This document shows, piece by piece, positions 1 through 12,319 of a stretch of 64,000 bases of DNA. The stretch covers positions 3,843,250 to 3,907,249 of the forward strand of contig CAJSYZ010000003.1 of assembly GCA_910574455.1 (NCBI GenBank). The letters are read 5' to 3'. Under the pieces are notes generated by a model, which was not told the DNA's origin, did not search any database, and saw only the letters and a program-made list of their open reading frames with translations. The DNA is from Trichaptum fuscoviolaceum. Its lineage: Eukaryota > Basidiomycota > Agaricomycetes > Hymenochaetales > Trichaptaceae. The position numbers and the translations under genes are program-made. Every line of letters begins with the position of its first letter. Within the stretch, counting starts at the first letter, position 1.

Positions 1-1
1 A

Positions 2-1765
2 GCGTCCTGCCAACTACCTCTCATTGTTGCGCTCGCAGGAAAGAACAATATCATCTCATGTGGGTCATATGGTCGTCATAACACAATGCCTTGCTGACAT
101 TGTTGAAAGGGCTCACTGGTGTAGGCCACGAGAAGCTCAATGTCCTGCATAGAGCAGCTGCTCGTGCTTGCTTAGTGCTCCTCTGGATCCACGCTCTTAT
201 TCGTGGCATTTCTGGGTAAATATTTTCATGATAGCATCACCCTTCTTTGGTTAAGAATAAACTCATGTCGAGTCGCAGTCTTCCCGCAAAATTCGACCTT
301 TCGCACGGATGGATGAGGTGGGGCGTTACCGGACTCACTGTCTTCTCACTCGCAACAATTTTATCGCTTCGTCCGATTCGCCAGAAGGTTTTTGAGTTCT
401 TCTTGGTGACGCATATTATTCTCATTGGGTATGTTCTATATATGGTGATTATCGTTTCCTTTTTGGTACTCAACACTCATTGGTCCAGCATCTTCCTTGT
501 TGGAGGCTACCTTCATACTCGCGACCCAGGGTGAGTATATATTCTGGACCAATTGAACGCAAATTTTGCTCAAACTTGGACTCCATAATAAGATTCGAAA
601 GCTATATCTGGCCCGCTCTTGTGATCTGGGGCTTTGACCGTTCTCTGCGCTTGATTCGGGTCATTGGGAACAACACACCTTGGTCGAGCAAGCGTAAGGA
701 TTACGGAAGTGCGACCATTGAGCTACTGACTAGGGATACCGTACGCCTGACCCTTCGTCGCAAGATTCACTGGCAAGCTGGTCAACACGCATACGTTATT
801 CTACCGTCTGTGAGCAATCTTCCCACGGAAGCGCATCCGTTTACTATCGCAAACATACCGCATGGCCTTGATGGTACTGAGGGACCAGAGGAGAAGAACG
901 TTACCTTTATCATTCGTGGGAGGACGGGATTCACTAAAAGGCTTCGTGAACATGCATCGACGAAGGGTGCCCCTGGCTCTGTTCCTGCATTTATAGATGG
1001 ACCGTACGGGAGCCCACCCAACTTGAAGACGTTCTCTACCTGTATCTTGATCGCTGGGGGATCGGGTGTTTCGTACTGCCTGCCGCTTCTCTTGGATCTT
1101 GTGCAGTGAGTAACTAAAAATATTGTGTGGTTGATTGATTACTTACCGCATGTAATACGTAGTCATGCTCGTAAGGGCACTTCTCTTTGTCGACGCGCAA
1201 TTTTTGTCTGGGTTATTCGCGAACCTGGTGCGTGTTACTCCTTACAATCTAATCTGAGAAGACTAATCCTTTATTGCGATAAATTAGAGCACCTCGGATG
1301 GATTGCCAAGACACTGACTAGCGCCATAGTTAATTCTCCTTCGTCATTGATCATCGAGCCGCGCATCTATATCACAAGCCAGAAAGTGCCAATTCCTGAC
1401 ATCGCAACACTTGATTATGACAATGGCGAACCTGCTTCCCCTACTTCTTCATCTGTTGAAGAGAAAAAGGTCGATACAATACCGTTCGCCGCCTTCAAAA
1501 CCAGGAGAGGTCGTCCGGACATTCACCGCATTATACAAGACGCAGTATCTGCCTCGCTTGGTCCGGTTTCGGTAGACGGTGAGTCTAAGTACAATCCGAC
1601 ATTTAAGTTGCTTGCTCATACGTGACTTCAGTTGCCGGGCCGTCACCATTAGCCTCATCTGTCCGAGCCGCATTGACGTCGGAAATAACAAGTACTTCAG
1701 CGATCTTGAAAGGTAGTCCGACAGTCACTCTCCATGTAGAGACCTTTGGCATGGTGAAAGGTTAA
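2..1765 (+). CDS. Ferric-reductase-like transmembrane flavocytochrome (5' partial)
   Basis: Exons read by eye: <2-59, 110-215, 279-428, 489-530, 602-1105, 1163-1227, 1288-1578, 1632-1765. They join to exactly 450 codons including the stop, with the start lying left of the window. Seen: a haem-binding type segment (LNVLHRAAARACLVLLWIHAL) with histidines in a transmembrane stretch, more hydrophobic segments, then the FAD-binding motif HPFTIANIP, a GPYG motif and a C-terminal NAD(P)-binding loop (IAGGSGVSYCLPLLLDL). By family knowledge such proteins sit in the plasma membrane and pass electrons from NADPH through FAD and haem to extracellular Fe(III) or Cu(II). Downstream, after about 300 bp, lies an unrelated gene on the same strand. 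NADPH oxidase is a less likely alternative, since the domain order and motifs resemble the FRE group. Splice sites are inferred. Confidence 0.85.
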
Positions 1766-2073
1766 TTTGGAGCAACCTCATTTGAATCATTTGTATATTG
1801 CCATATTGTAACATATGGACAGCATAAATGTATCGACAGTGCAATTCAGTCATACCTCAGTATATATCTATTTGAAATGACGATTCCTCATCCCGGTCTT
1901 TTCTTTTTTGAGGGACTGTAACGTTCAGTGTTCACTGTCGTTCAGTGCCATTGGCGGTGTTAGTGTGTCAGTGTTTGTTGTTAGCCTGGGAACCAAATAA
2001 ACCATTATCCCTGTCCAATTTCTTCCCGATTTCAGACTTGTGCTTCGCGTATTCTTATTCTCTTAGTACGACC
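1766..2073. other. Intergenic spacer
   Basis: About 308 bp between the ferric-reductase-like gene and the ankyrin-FYVE-RING gene. It should hold the 3' UTR of the first and the promoter/5' UTR of the second. No further gene or clear regulatory motif was seen. Confidence 0.6.
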
Positions 2074-5000
2074 ATGACTGCGCTCGCCACGCCTCTTGGC
2101 ACCATCGAAGAGTACTATTGCTATAATCTATATTATAAACGCGAACTGACAAATGTTTCTTTCACAGAACAGGACTGTCTAGGACTCCAAGTAATGCATC
2201 GTCCATCACTGCGAACGCTGGGGGTTTGAAAGCAGGAAATCCTCGTGGTGTTGGCGCAGGCCATGTTAACGACAATGATAATGATAATGACGATGATGAT
2301 GAAGGTTTCAGCTATCCCGTCGAGGAAGGCGAGGGTCATGAGCAAGAAGAAGAAGAGGTGATAAGGGAGGTTAAGCAAGTGGATGACGAGGCACCTGAAG
2401 ATTCGGATGACGAAGAATTTCGATATCCTGGCGATTCACCTACTCAGAAGCATGACCCTATTTCTGCTGAGCTGCAGCGAGAGCCATCCCCGATTGAGGA
2501 ATCAGGTCCTCCAGTGCAGGAGGCTCGAGTAGTACGACCAACTCCTGCCCAGTTGGAAGCCTTGTATGCCGCTGCCTTGTCTGGGGATATCAACATGCTG
2601 CGTAATCTCATCAGCAATGCGACAGCTTCGGGAGAGATGGAAGCCTTCGCGCTGGTGAACGACGCCTCGCCGAGAACAGGTCTTACAGTAGTACACGCTG
2701 CTGCAAGTCGTGGCCAATTGGAGGCCTTGAAATGGCGTACGTAAAATGTACTTTCTTTGCTATGTAAGTGCGCGGTCTCAACTATGTCCGTCGAAATAGT
2801 CATCGAGGATTGCGGTGCCATTCCTGATCTAGAAGACAAGGAGGGCGAGGTACGTAGCTTCACTTAATATTTATCGTTCTCTGACCTATTCTCTCTGCTT
2901 TTAGACAGCTTTGCACAAAGCTGCATTGAACGGCCATTTAGCTGTAGTCAAATACCTTGTACACGCCGGAGCTGATGTGAATGCTCGCGACGGGGATGGT
3001 TGGACTGCGCTGCACAATGCCTGCTCTAAGGTAATAGACGGCCCCTTTATATCACGCAAAGGTGGCATGCTAATTATCTTTTTAGGGCTATCTTGACATA
3101 CTCAGATGGCTTTGTGATGAGGGAGGAGCCGCGAATGAATCTGATGGTGTCCGCGGTGTTGATGCGAGGAGTAAAGGCGGCTGGACTCCGTTGAGTAAGC
3201 TAGCGGCAACGCTCACGAAATATGCTTACTGATTCCTTTCGCGTTGTAGTGAACGCTGCATCGAAGGGACATCTTCCAGTCGTTCTTTATCTGTTATCGA
3301 AACAATCTGTAGATCCTTTGATTCGCAACAATTGGGGTGAAACTGCCTATGATGTGGCTGCCGCAGTATTCGAGATTTGGATCTGCGAGGTACTCGTTGA
3401 AAGCGAATCAATATACACGATTACTAACTTGCTTTTAGGTACTTCAAAAGGCGGAGGCTGAGCGATGGAGGGATTCAGTCGTGTCTTACGACCCGCTTGC
3501 AGTCCACACAACTGTTCCAATCATGTTATATGAAAATCAAAAGCTTGATCTACGTTTGAAGACTCTTGCTGTCAATGGGGGTCGACCTAAGTTCTCTGCT
3601 TCGGGCCTTGGTCGAAGAGGTAGAAGAGCCCCTTTCGAACTTCGCTTACCCAAACCAGATGATGAGACTGGAAAGCGGGAAGTGCCAGCTTGGCGAAGTG
3701 ATGTTCAGCTGCCATTAGTTGAGAATCCCTTTGTGCTACCAAAACCTCCAGGAGGCAAGGATGTCGCTTCAAGGGAGGGTGCCGAGAGGAGCCATTTCTG
3801 GTTGTAAGTGTGCTCTTGGATAGTCTGTTCATTTGTTTAGCATCATACTTTTAGATCCGACTGGACTCTTGACCTGACGTACCCGAGGGTGAATGCTGAG
3901 GATGGGTGGCAATACGCAAATACCTTCTCAGAGGCGGAGGACCAATGGTCTGCTGAACCTCCTCTCCCTCTAGAACGCCTGCTGTCTGGAACAGGGGCTG
4001 TCTCTGCAGGCTTCGGTGGGTCAGGGAGGCAAGGGTCTTCATCAAGTTCATCAAGTTCGCAGACTTGGGTTCGTCGTCGGCGTTGGGTTAGAGTCATGAG
4101 AAGACGACTCGACATTCCTCCGCTCCCATTCCTCGGACCCGATGGGGCTATGTATCAGCTCTCAGGAGACGGATTCCTCATACCGTATGTATCAGAAGCT
4201 CAAAGCTATGATTATTCTGGAGAAGACCATGAACTCGGTGCCATGCCGAGTTCGTTCCTTGCGCATTCTCAAGATTACGTTGCCAGATCACGCTATTTGG
4301 CTGGTACACCCTCGGCTGATACATCTTTGAACGGAGAGCGCAGCTCAGCAGTCGAACTTCGCCGCGCTATCGCCAAGCTTGAAAGAGCAGTTATGGAACT
4401 GAGGACTGGAATGCTAGGTAGGAGTCTTATGGCCAGTATACTGGCGCTTGCTGACTTGTATCCCAGGCGATGAAGACCAGGATCGTAGGACTCAAGCGGA
4501 GGTTTTGCTGAATGCCTATAGTCGCGATCTGGAGCGCAAACGACTTGCTGCTGGTGCAGCCGGAATTTACTTGTCAAATGATAGTGAGTGGCACTCTTAT
4601 TGGTATATCTTTCAAGGCGATGAACCAATCCTGTCTTTAAGATGAGGATGAAGCATATGACGATGATGATTCCGATGATCAAAGCTTCCATTACCCCGGA
4701 TCATCGCCGACGTCGACAACCACTCCGCGGCCGCCATCTATTCGGTCGCAACGCTCCCAGGCCACCGACTACTTTAGCCGACCGACGATATCGCGTACCT
4801 CGACCGATCTAACACCACATTTGTCGCAGGCGCCAGAGTTCCGCGTACCCACGCACGAAGCTCCTCAAAAGATCATGGTGTCACGACGAAATACCCCGAC
4901 ACCGCATTCTATCCATGCTCAGTGGGAAAGAGATGAAACGGTGGCTGAGTGCCATGAATGCAAGCGCCGCTTTACTTTCATATTCCGAAAAGTGAGTCTT

Positions 5001-5855
5001 CAAGAGTCTTCAAACTCGTAATATTAGTAGAAGATCTTGCTAACATAAGTTATAGCATGTAAGCGTGCGCGTAAATCACAATAGGTAATCACACTAACTC
5101 AACTTAGCATTGTCGTCGGTGTGGGCGAATATTCTGCGACCGATGTTCCTCGTATCGCATTGTGCTCGACCCCTCTGACATAGTCCGTGATCCCACCATA
5201 GGGGAAATCAGCCAGAATTCGACTACGCCCCAACGTGTCTGTGAAAAATGTTTCGACGAAACGAATGGTAGCATTCCGGCTCGTTTTCAAGGATCTTCGA
5301 GCAGTTTAGAACGTATAGTAGTCGATGCGGATCGGCTGGCAATTCCAACTAATCTAAGACGATCACAGTCAAGTTCACAAATTAGTGATTTGGCTGAGTG
5401 AGAAAAATATTTTTCATTGTTGTCATAGTGACTGATTTCTTCCCCCTAGTTGTCCTGTATGCGGCAAAAGTTTGTCGGAGTTTACGACAGCTCATGAACA
5501 AGAAGAGCATGTTAAATCCTGCCTAGAGGGTGGTGTTGGCACTGTTTCTCAACCGGCGAGATATCTTGTCTACCGTCTACCAGGCGAAAGCCTCCTCATT
5601 GGTACAGAATGTATGCTTTTTGTCTTCTCGCTTCACAGACTTTACAATAATCGTATTTTGCAGGCGTAATTTGTCTGGAAGAGTTTGAAAAGGATGTTCT
5701 TGTCGCTCGCCTTAGCTGCCTATGTAGCTTCCACAGCAGTGCGTATAGCTTTTAATCATACATCTGGCCATCGACCTAACTTCTTGTCACCAGCTTGCTT
5801 GTCTGCTTGGTTAAGGAGGGGCAGGTCGTGTCCCGTTCATGCTCGAGACAGTTAG
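2074..5855 (+). CDS. Ankyrin-FYVE-RING protein (Pib1-like E3 ligase candidate)
   Basis: Fifteen exons: 2074-2111, 2168-2736, 2800-2849, 2905-3030, 3086-3194, 3250-3389, 3439-3803, 3855-4417, 4467-4583, 4642-4991, 5056-5058, 5108-5397, 5450-5610, 5664-5738, 5794-5855. They sum to 1006 codons (1005 aa). Domains in order: an acidic N-terminus (to ~110), ankyrin repeats (~115-345), a long polar linker, a FYVE zinc finger (~786-855, with a WERDE motif, CHEC, an RKHHCRRCG core and CEKC), a CPVCG...H...C finger, and a C-terminal RING-like CVIC...CPVH. FYVE domains bind PI3P on endosome/vacuole membranes, and FYVE+RING is the arrangement of yeast Pib1, an endosomal ubiquitin ligase. Ligase activity here is inference. 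Oddities: a 3-nt microexon completes the FYVE core, and the last RING cysteine is His. The start ATG is the first one in frame with the acidic exon. Confidence 0.85.
5056..5058 (+). other. 3-nt microexon (CAT, His ~810) of the FYVE gene
   Basis: The CAT is flanked by TTATAG on its left and GTAAGC on its right, between introns 4992-5055 and 5059-5107. Both introns have CTAAC-type branch sites (TGCTAACA and CACTAACT). Including it gives RKHHCRRCG and 12 residues between the zinc-ligand cysteines, as in canonical FYVE fingers. Skipping it gives RKHCRRCG and 11. The frame is unaffected either way, so only domain spacing and splice signals support it. Confidence 0.8.
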
Positions 5856-6094
5856 ATACATTACATTACATGACTCTCGTTATAGTAGTACATATTTGTT
5901 TTGACTTTGCTGTTCATGTTGCACATCATTCTGGATTATATTACATAGCTTTTACGAAACACAGCCTACTCAGTTACTGATGAATAAATTATGTTCTGCT
6001 ACAAATCGAGAGTAGGGAACGATGAAAACAAGATGTACAATGATAAGAGTACAGGCAGACAAGAGGGGTATTAGACATTGTACAATATACTCGC

Positions 6095-7017
6095 TCAGTA
6101 ACCATCGTGCATGTCGTTATAATTGGCTCTACTCGTGTCCACCCGAATGATTTCTGCAAGGTCATCATCATCAGGATAAACAATATTTTGACCTTTGATG
6201 CCGTCCTCTTGATCATCGTGAAACCATGTTGAAGGGTCATCGCTATCCTCATCCTCGTCATCGTCCTCGAGATCTGATTCGCTTGGTTTGTATTTCATGA
6301 ATGCCCAGACCTTCGCCTCATACTCTTCTCGTGTCATCGTCCTTCCTGTATCTGTGTGACGGGAAGGCATGGCAAGTCGTTCTCTGCGCTCCTGCTCCTT
6401 CTGGCGCTGTTCCCGCTCAATAGCAGCCGCACGTTGTTCCAATTCGAGGGCCTCTCTGAAGTTCATCGTCTGAATCTTTCCCCTGCTTTTGCCACGGCCC
6501 TATTTTTTGAGGTTATGAGTTCGGATAGTTTAGACTAGTTATGATGACTTACCCATGCAGCAAGAGCTTTCTGTTTTGCGAGCATTGCTGGAGAAGGTTC
6601 CGGCAGGTCGACAACCATGCCATCCTCGTCAATCGTTGTCTTATTCATGCCCTTCTGTATAGCTTCCAAGCTTTCTATCTCAGCTATGCGAGCTTGGATC
6701 TTCGATTGCTCTGCAGTTATACGCTCAACAAACGTAGAGGACGAGGCGGCGCTGGAGAGTAGACGGAACATCGGAAATTGGTCAGTTTCTCTGCGAACTA
6801 TTGTAGCGAATATATTATCGGCATACGTTTTAGAGAGAAGGTTCTTGTTATCCTGAAATCTGTTACGGAGGTCGTCGAGTGATAATTCTTCGATGGGGAT
6901 CTGCTTGGGTCGCGGTGCACGTAGCATACCAGGTATGCCTGTCTCCCGAGAGTCAGGATTCGTGCTTCGTCTCGGCCTGCGCTTCGCTGCCATCATTGGG
7001 GACAAGGGTGCCGCCAT
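6095..7017 (-). CDS. Unrecognised coiled-coil, acidic-tailed protein
   Basis: Two exons (7017-6553 and 6499-6095) with a 53-bp intron whose donor reads GTAAGT. Together they encode 289 aa. The N-terminus is basic and disordered (KRRPRRS). It is followed by helical, charged segments (IPIEELSLDDLRNRF, then a second helix rich in Glu/Gln/Lys), a Glu/Arg coiled coil after the splice junction (EQRAAAIEREQRQKEQERRE), and an acidic segment with DDPSTWFHDDQEDG near the C-terminus. I do not recognise the family. The LSLDDLRNRFQDNKNLLSK segment faintly recalls RNA polymerase II-associated GRINL1A-type helices, but this is not strong enough to name it. It converges on the FYVE gene (240 bp between stops) and lies upstream of the PI31 gene on the same strand. 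Confidence 0.75.
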
Positions 7018-7349
7018 TATGCTCGAGTGTTGTAGGGAATGCGATGATGTGGGTGAGTAAGTGAAACTTGAAGTGCTGTACTTCGAAACACGCTCATTTA
7101 TATCTTAACCACTGGCGCTTATTATTGCCTGACTAGGAACAAACGTTCCCCTTGAGCGCTGGTGGCAACCGAATTGGTGCAGCTTGGACCGGAACCGCCC
7201 AGCAGACTATTCCATCATTCATATTTATCACATTGTAGTACAAGAGCCAATCAAAGCGTTATTACATTCTCTTCCCTTAAGTTTAGATATCTGAAGTCCA
7301 CAGTCACCACAAAACTCGCGATCGAGTTACTTTACGAGAACATATCTCC
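7018..7349. other. Intergenic spacer
   Basis: About 330 bp between the start of the acidic coiled-coil gene and the stop of the PI31 gene, both on the minus strand. It presumably holds the promoter of the former and the 3' UTR of the latter. Nothing else was seen. Confidence 0.5.
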
Positions 7350-8467
7350 CTAAAGATCCAAGTCAACACCTCTCTTGTAAATAGCAATACATATGAAAGC
7401 TTACAGCTCCAGGCGGCATAAGCTCGTCGTTGTCTGGATCACCATAACGTCGAGGTGCCCTTCCTCCGCCAAACGGTCCGCCTCCCGGTCCAAACGGCCC
7501 AGGAAGAACGGGATCAAAGCGAGCGCCGGGAGGCGCACCCATCGGGGGAAGATAACCATCCCCGCCCCATGGACCTCGGCCGGCTGGGCCCGTACGAGGA
7601 CTAAAAGCGCCACCAAAGATAGGATGATCTGGGCCAACAAACATACCATCTCCAGGATTTCTAGGGAAGAGAGACGGAGGCGCAAATGGATTGGGTTGAT
7701 TATGTAAAGGGATAGGATCAAGGTCACTTCTGCCAATCTGCAGAGGATTTTGTGGTGCGATGTGGGAGCCACGACCAGGTGAGAATCGTGGGCCCAATTC
7801 AGGGTAATCCGGTGCAGGCTGATTTTGTGCCGAGGAAGGACCTGGACGAGCTCGCGTCGACGAGTTGGTCGAACTGTCTTCCGAAGTCTCAGTATAGCCC
7901 GCCTTGTTCAAGCCAGGAATAGCCTTTTGCACAACAGCCAACTTGAACCGCGAAACGAAGTCTGCTATGCGGCTTGAAGAGATGAAGCCATGCACAAGCG
8001 GCTGCGCGTCAGGGGCTCCCACAGTATAAGGGAAGAACGACGCAGAAGTGAAATCATTAGTCGAGATGTCAAGAGAGGCTGTTTTATCTGACTGAATAAA
8101 TGTTCATGAGAACAAGTTTAACTACAACAGAGTTTCAGAGGCTTGCCTCTATGGCAATTGCATTAATGATCGTCCTAGAGCCGAGTTTCGACAGTTTGAC
8201 AAGGAACTCGAGGCTACTTTGTTCGTGTCGGTATCGGAATGTGTAGGTCCCAGGCCCATGAGAGTTCCAGCCTTCCGGTAAAACGTTTCCTTCGAAAGTC
8301 CCTTGAGTAGTCGATTCATCTATGCCGACGAGTCTGAAGCCGAGCACAGATAATATGGTATGAACAAGCGCTGCTAACGCATCTTGTGACGATTTCAACG
8401 TTTTCTGAGTACCCAGATAGTTTGGCAAAGCAGCAGAGACGGCCGAAGGATCCAAAATGTTTGACAT
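7350..8467 (-). CDS. PI31-type proteasome regulator
   Basis: Exons 8467-8147, 8091-7405 and 7373-7350 give 343 aa. The N-terminal half resembles the FP (Fbxo7/PI31) fold region. The C-terminal half is Pro/Gly-rich with the PI31 signature pieces GPDHPIFGG, PPGARFDPV and DNDELMPPG. PI31 binds the 20S proteasome core and can inhibit or help assemble it. The start was taken at MSNILDPS, where family similarity appears to begin; an in-frame ATG 81 bp upstream (8548) is possible. The first intron uses a GC donor (GAG|GCAAGC, acceptor TATTCAG), since no GT donor keeps the frame. The last exon is only 24 bp, so the C-terminal eight codons are less certain. Confidence 0.85.
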
Positions 8468-8657
8468 CACTGTAGCAGACGCAGTAGATGGGAGGAAGAA
8501 GTCAAGTCGTTGGGCGCGCGTATGGCTCCAAGTGGATGACTTGTACAAGTTGGCCAGAAAAGGAAGGGGTCAAACAAACGTCAACTCAAACTTGAAGCCC
8601 GAGAGACGCTTCACTCGTTTATACTCGCCGTCTGTCTAGCTCTTCGCCCTCAACATC
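8468..8657. promoter_or_regulatory. Bidirectional promoter region, PI31 / Prp5
   Basis: Only 190 bp separate the divergent start codons of the PI31 gene (-) and the Prp5 gene (+), so the two likely share regulatory DNA. No TATA box was recognised with confidence. If PI31 starts at the upstream ATG (8548), the gap shrinks to 109 bp. Confidence 0.5.
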
Positions 8658-11600
8658 ATGGCTCGTCGCGACCGTTCACATTCCCCGGACTCTGCAAATA
8701 AAAGGGTAAGACCATCATATCGTTCTTCACCAAGGTCTCCTTCGCCGACACGGCGAAATGCCCAAAGGCCCAGTGACAGATCGAGGTACGACGACAGGGA
8801 GCGCGAGCGCGATAGGGACAGGGACCGGGAGAGGGACAAATATCGCGACGACCGCTATCGTGACGACAGGCGGCGAGACAGCCATCGAGACGAGCCGCGA
8901 GACCGACGAGATCGAGATAGCAGGCGTGATGACCGCCGCGACGACCGTCGACCACGCTCGCGCTCCCGGGAACGCAAGGACCGCGAAAAGGGTCGACAGT
9001 CTTCTCCCCCAAAGGAGCAGAAGGAACAAAAGTCTGCTGCAGCGACTCCTCCTGTTGAAGATGAGAAGCTGAGGGCGAAGCGTGAGCGTCTGGAGGCATG
9101 GAAGAAGGAGCGTGAGGCCAAGAAGGCACTGGACGAGGCGAAGGCGAAAGCCATGGCGTTAGCTGGAAAGAGTATTACTCGTGAGTCTCCGACGTCCTGC
9201 TTAGAGTCCGACATGATTTCATATGTCTTGATTTAATGCCCCTTCAGAGCCCTCCGCTGCTTCAGCCCTGGCCAAACCTGGTACTCAACTCAACCGTGCT
9301 GCGCTAACTGGCTTGGGTTTGAAGGGCCTACCGATCAAGGCAGACATCCTCAAGAACAGCGGTGCGAAGGCAGTGCTGGACGACTCTACTGAGACGGAAA
9401 GGAAACTAGAGAAGCTCACAGATATGCCTGCTGTGGATATGAGTATGCCGGACGTGGGTAGTGTTGGTGAGAATCTGGAAGTGGACGACGATGACGAGGA
9501 GGCGAACAAGATCGATGAAGAGCTCAAGGCGCGGGCGAAGGATGCAATGGAGGTTGACGACGACGACGATGATCCTCTAGATGCTTTCATGAATGGTGTG
9601 AAGGAGGAGGTACAGAAAGTGAATGAGATAGACAAAATGAAGATGAAAGAAGATCCGGCTTCTCGTCGACGTCAAGAAGAGAGAATAAATGAAGATGGCG
9701 ATATTGAAGAAGAGCCTGAGGTGGTTGAAGACGAGCTTGATGCAACGAATCTCAATCCCGAGGACATTCTTGCGCTGGCGGCAAAAAAAGCAAAGAAAAA
9801 GGATCTTGCTGCCATTGATCACGCTCGTATAGCTTACGAGCCCTTCCGCAAAGAGTTCTATCATCCTCCTCCCGAAATCTCCGAGATGACAGACGAAGGG
9901 GCTGATCTTCTACGGTTAGCCTTCGACGGAATCAAAATTCGTGGTATCGACTGTCCGAGACCTATCACAAAATGGAGTCATTGTGGTCTGCCCGCAAGCG
10001 TGTGAGTACTATTGTGGTATAATGTTTTGGACTTAATTCTCTGATGTCTGGCCTTTTCTATTTATAGTTTGGATACTATCAAGAAACTGGGATTCACTGC
10101 TCCTACGCCGATTCAGTCACAGGCCATACCTGCCATCATGTCAGGACGGGACGTGATAGGTGTTGCGAAAACAGGGTCAGGGAAGACAGTTGCTTTTCTT
10201 CTACCTTTGTTCCGACATATTAAGGATCAACGACCATTGGAGCAGATGGAAGGGCCTATAGCCATTGTCATGACACCAACCCGCGAGTTGGCTGTGCAAA
10301 TTCACCGTGACTGTAAGCCATTTTTGAAAGTATTAAACTTACGGGTGAGTGACAAATTTTCCCCATGCATTTTACCTGGCTGAAATTTACCAGGCCGTTT
10401 GTGCTTATGGAGGATCTCCTATCAAGGACCAAATCGCGGAAATGAAGAAAGGTGCAGAAATCATCGTCTGTACACCTGGTCGAATGATTGACTTGTTGAC
10501 TGCTAATTCTGGACGGGTTACAAACCTTAAGCGGGTTACATATCTTGTTCTTGATGAAGCTGACCGCATGTTCGACATGGGTTTCGAACCTCAAGTCATG
10601 AAAATCGTCAACAACATCAGACCCGATCGACAAACCGTTCTCTTCTCAGCAACCTTCCCGAAGCAAATGGACTCGCTGGCACGCAAGATCCTCAAGAAGC
10701 CTCTTGAAATCACTGTCGGAGGTCGTTCTGTTGTGGCAGCTGAGATCGAACAAATCGTGGAAGTCCGTGCGGAAGACACGAAATTCAATCGTCTTCTTGA
10801 GATTCTGGGACAGTTCTATAACGAGGATCCAGAAGCGCGAACCTTAATCTTCGTCGACCGACAGGAAGCTGCTGATAATCTGTTACGTGACCTTATGCGA
10901 AGAGGTTATCTTGTGATGAGCTTGCACGGCGGAAAGGATCAAATCGATCGTGACGAAACCATTGCCAATTTCAAGGCGGGTATCGTACCAATCGTTACTG
11001 CGACATCTGTCGCTGCTCGTGGGCTCGATGTTAAGCAACTTAAACTCGTCATCAACTACGATGCGCCCAACCACATGGAAGATTACGTCCATCGCGCAGG
11101 TAGGACCGGTCGTGCGGGTAATAAGGGAACATGTGTGACTTTCATTACCCCCGACCAGGAAAGGTACTCGGTTGATATCTATCGTGCGCTAAAGGCGAGT
11201 GAAGCAACCATTCCTACGGAGCTTGAAGAACTAGCAAACGGTGCGTTAATGACTCAATTGCGAATGATCCGAACTCATGCTGAAAACGTTTCTACTAAGG
11301 TTTCCTCGAGAAGGTCAAAGCTGGGAAAGCGCAGGCAGCAAGCTCAGGCTTCGGAGGCAAGGGTCTTGACAGACTCGACAAAGAACGTGATGCCAAAGAG
11401 AAGGCCGAACGTAAAGCTTACGGTGAAGGGGATGAAAAGGAAGAGAAGACAGAAGAGGTCACTGAGGCTGCCGCTGTGAAGGTGGAGTCGAAGGACGACA
11501 TGACCTTCGGCAATTTCAAAGTCGAGATCAGACGTGGCCCGGCACCGGATTCGACGAAGGGTCAGCTCGGAGTTGCGGGAGCAGCTGCAGCTGCAAGACG

Positions 11601-12319
11601 GCTCGCCCAGGCGAAAGAGGAAGAGAAGATGCAGAGCTCTTTGCGAGCAGCAGAAGAAGCAGCTGCCCGTGCCGGAAAAGACTCAGCTGCTTACAAGCAA
11701 GCCCAGGCCGTGGTTGCGAAACTCAATGCACAACTTCGAGCCACGCGACTGGTTGCGCAGAGCCAGGCCACCTTCGAGGCGAAAGGAGGGAAACTCGATC
11801 CAGATGCGACGGACTTCCACGCTATTATTCCTATCAACGACTATCCACAGAAAGCCAGGTGGCGTGTTACAAACAAAGAAACTATGGTTCAGGTGCGTCT
11901 TCTTCCTTTCGTGTTCCTTATATACTATTGGCTACTGCTTCGGACTGACACGGTGTCTCCCTATCAATAGCTCATTGACCAGACTGGTGCCTCTGTCACG
12001 AACAAAGGTAATGTTTCACACTATTGTGTAACTTACATACCCAACTGACGTTCTTGAATGAAGGCATCTATTACGAGCCTGGAAAGGAGCCTGGTCCGGA
12101 CGCCCCACCGAAGCTGCACCTACTCATTGAGTCGAACGAAGAGTGGAGGGTGAGTGCCTATCCTCTTCTCTTACCTATTATCTGAACTAAACCCCTGTCA
12201 ATTAGGTCGAGCAAGCTGTACGTGAGATTAAGCGGCTGCTTGTTGAAGCTTCGGCCGCAGCAATCCAGGCTGAGTACCGCAACCCAAGTGGTGCAGCTGG
12301 TCGTTACAGCGTTGTGTAA
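8658..12319 (+). CDS. PRP5: Spliceosomal DEAD-box ATP-dependent RNA helicase Prp5
   Basis: Eight exons: 8658-9180, 9248-10001, 10068-10344, 10394-11240, 11300-11892, 11971-12007, 12064-12149, 12206-12319. They join to 1077 codons (1076 aa). The N-terminus is an RS/RD/RE-rich low-complexity tract ([12 protein letters not shown]), followed by acidic helical segments. The helicase core carries a Q-motif region ([16 protein letters not shown]), AKTGSGKT (~458), [26 protein letters not shown], and [10 protein letters not shown]. The C-terminal part ([23 protein letters not shown], and the last ~150 residues) is typical of Prp5/DDX46. Prp5 acts in the nucleus, remodelling U2 snRNP and proofreading the branch-site duplex during pre-spliceosome assembly. 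The frame closes exactly after splicing, with no lesions. Confidence 0.95.

Noticed and set aside
9285..9635. Ser-rich minus-strand ORFs opposite Prp5 exons
   Set aside because: They are antisense shadows of acidic and RS/RD low-complexity coding tracts.
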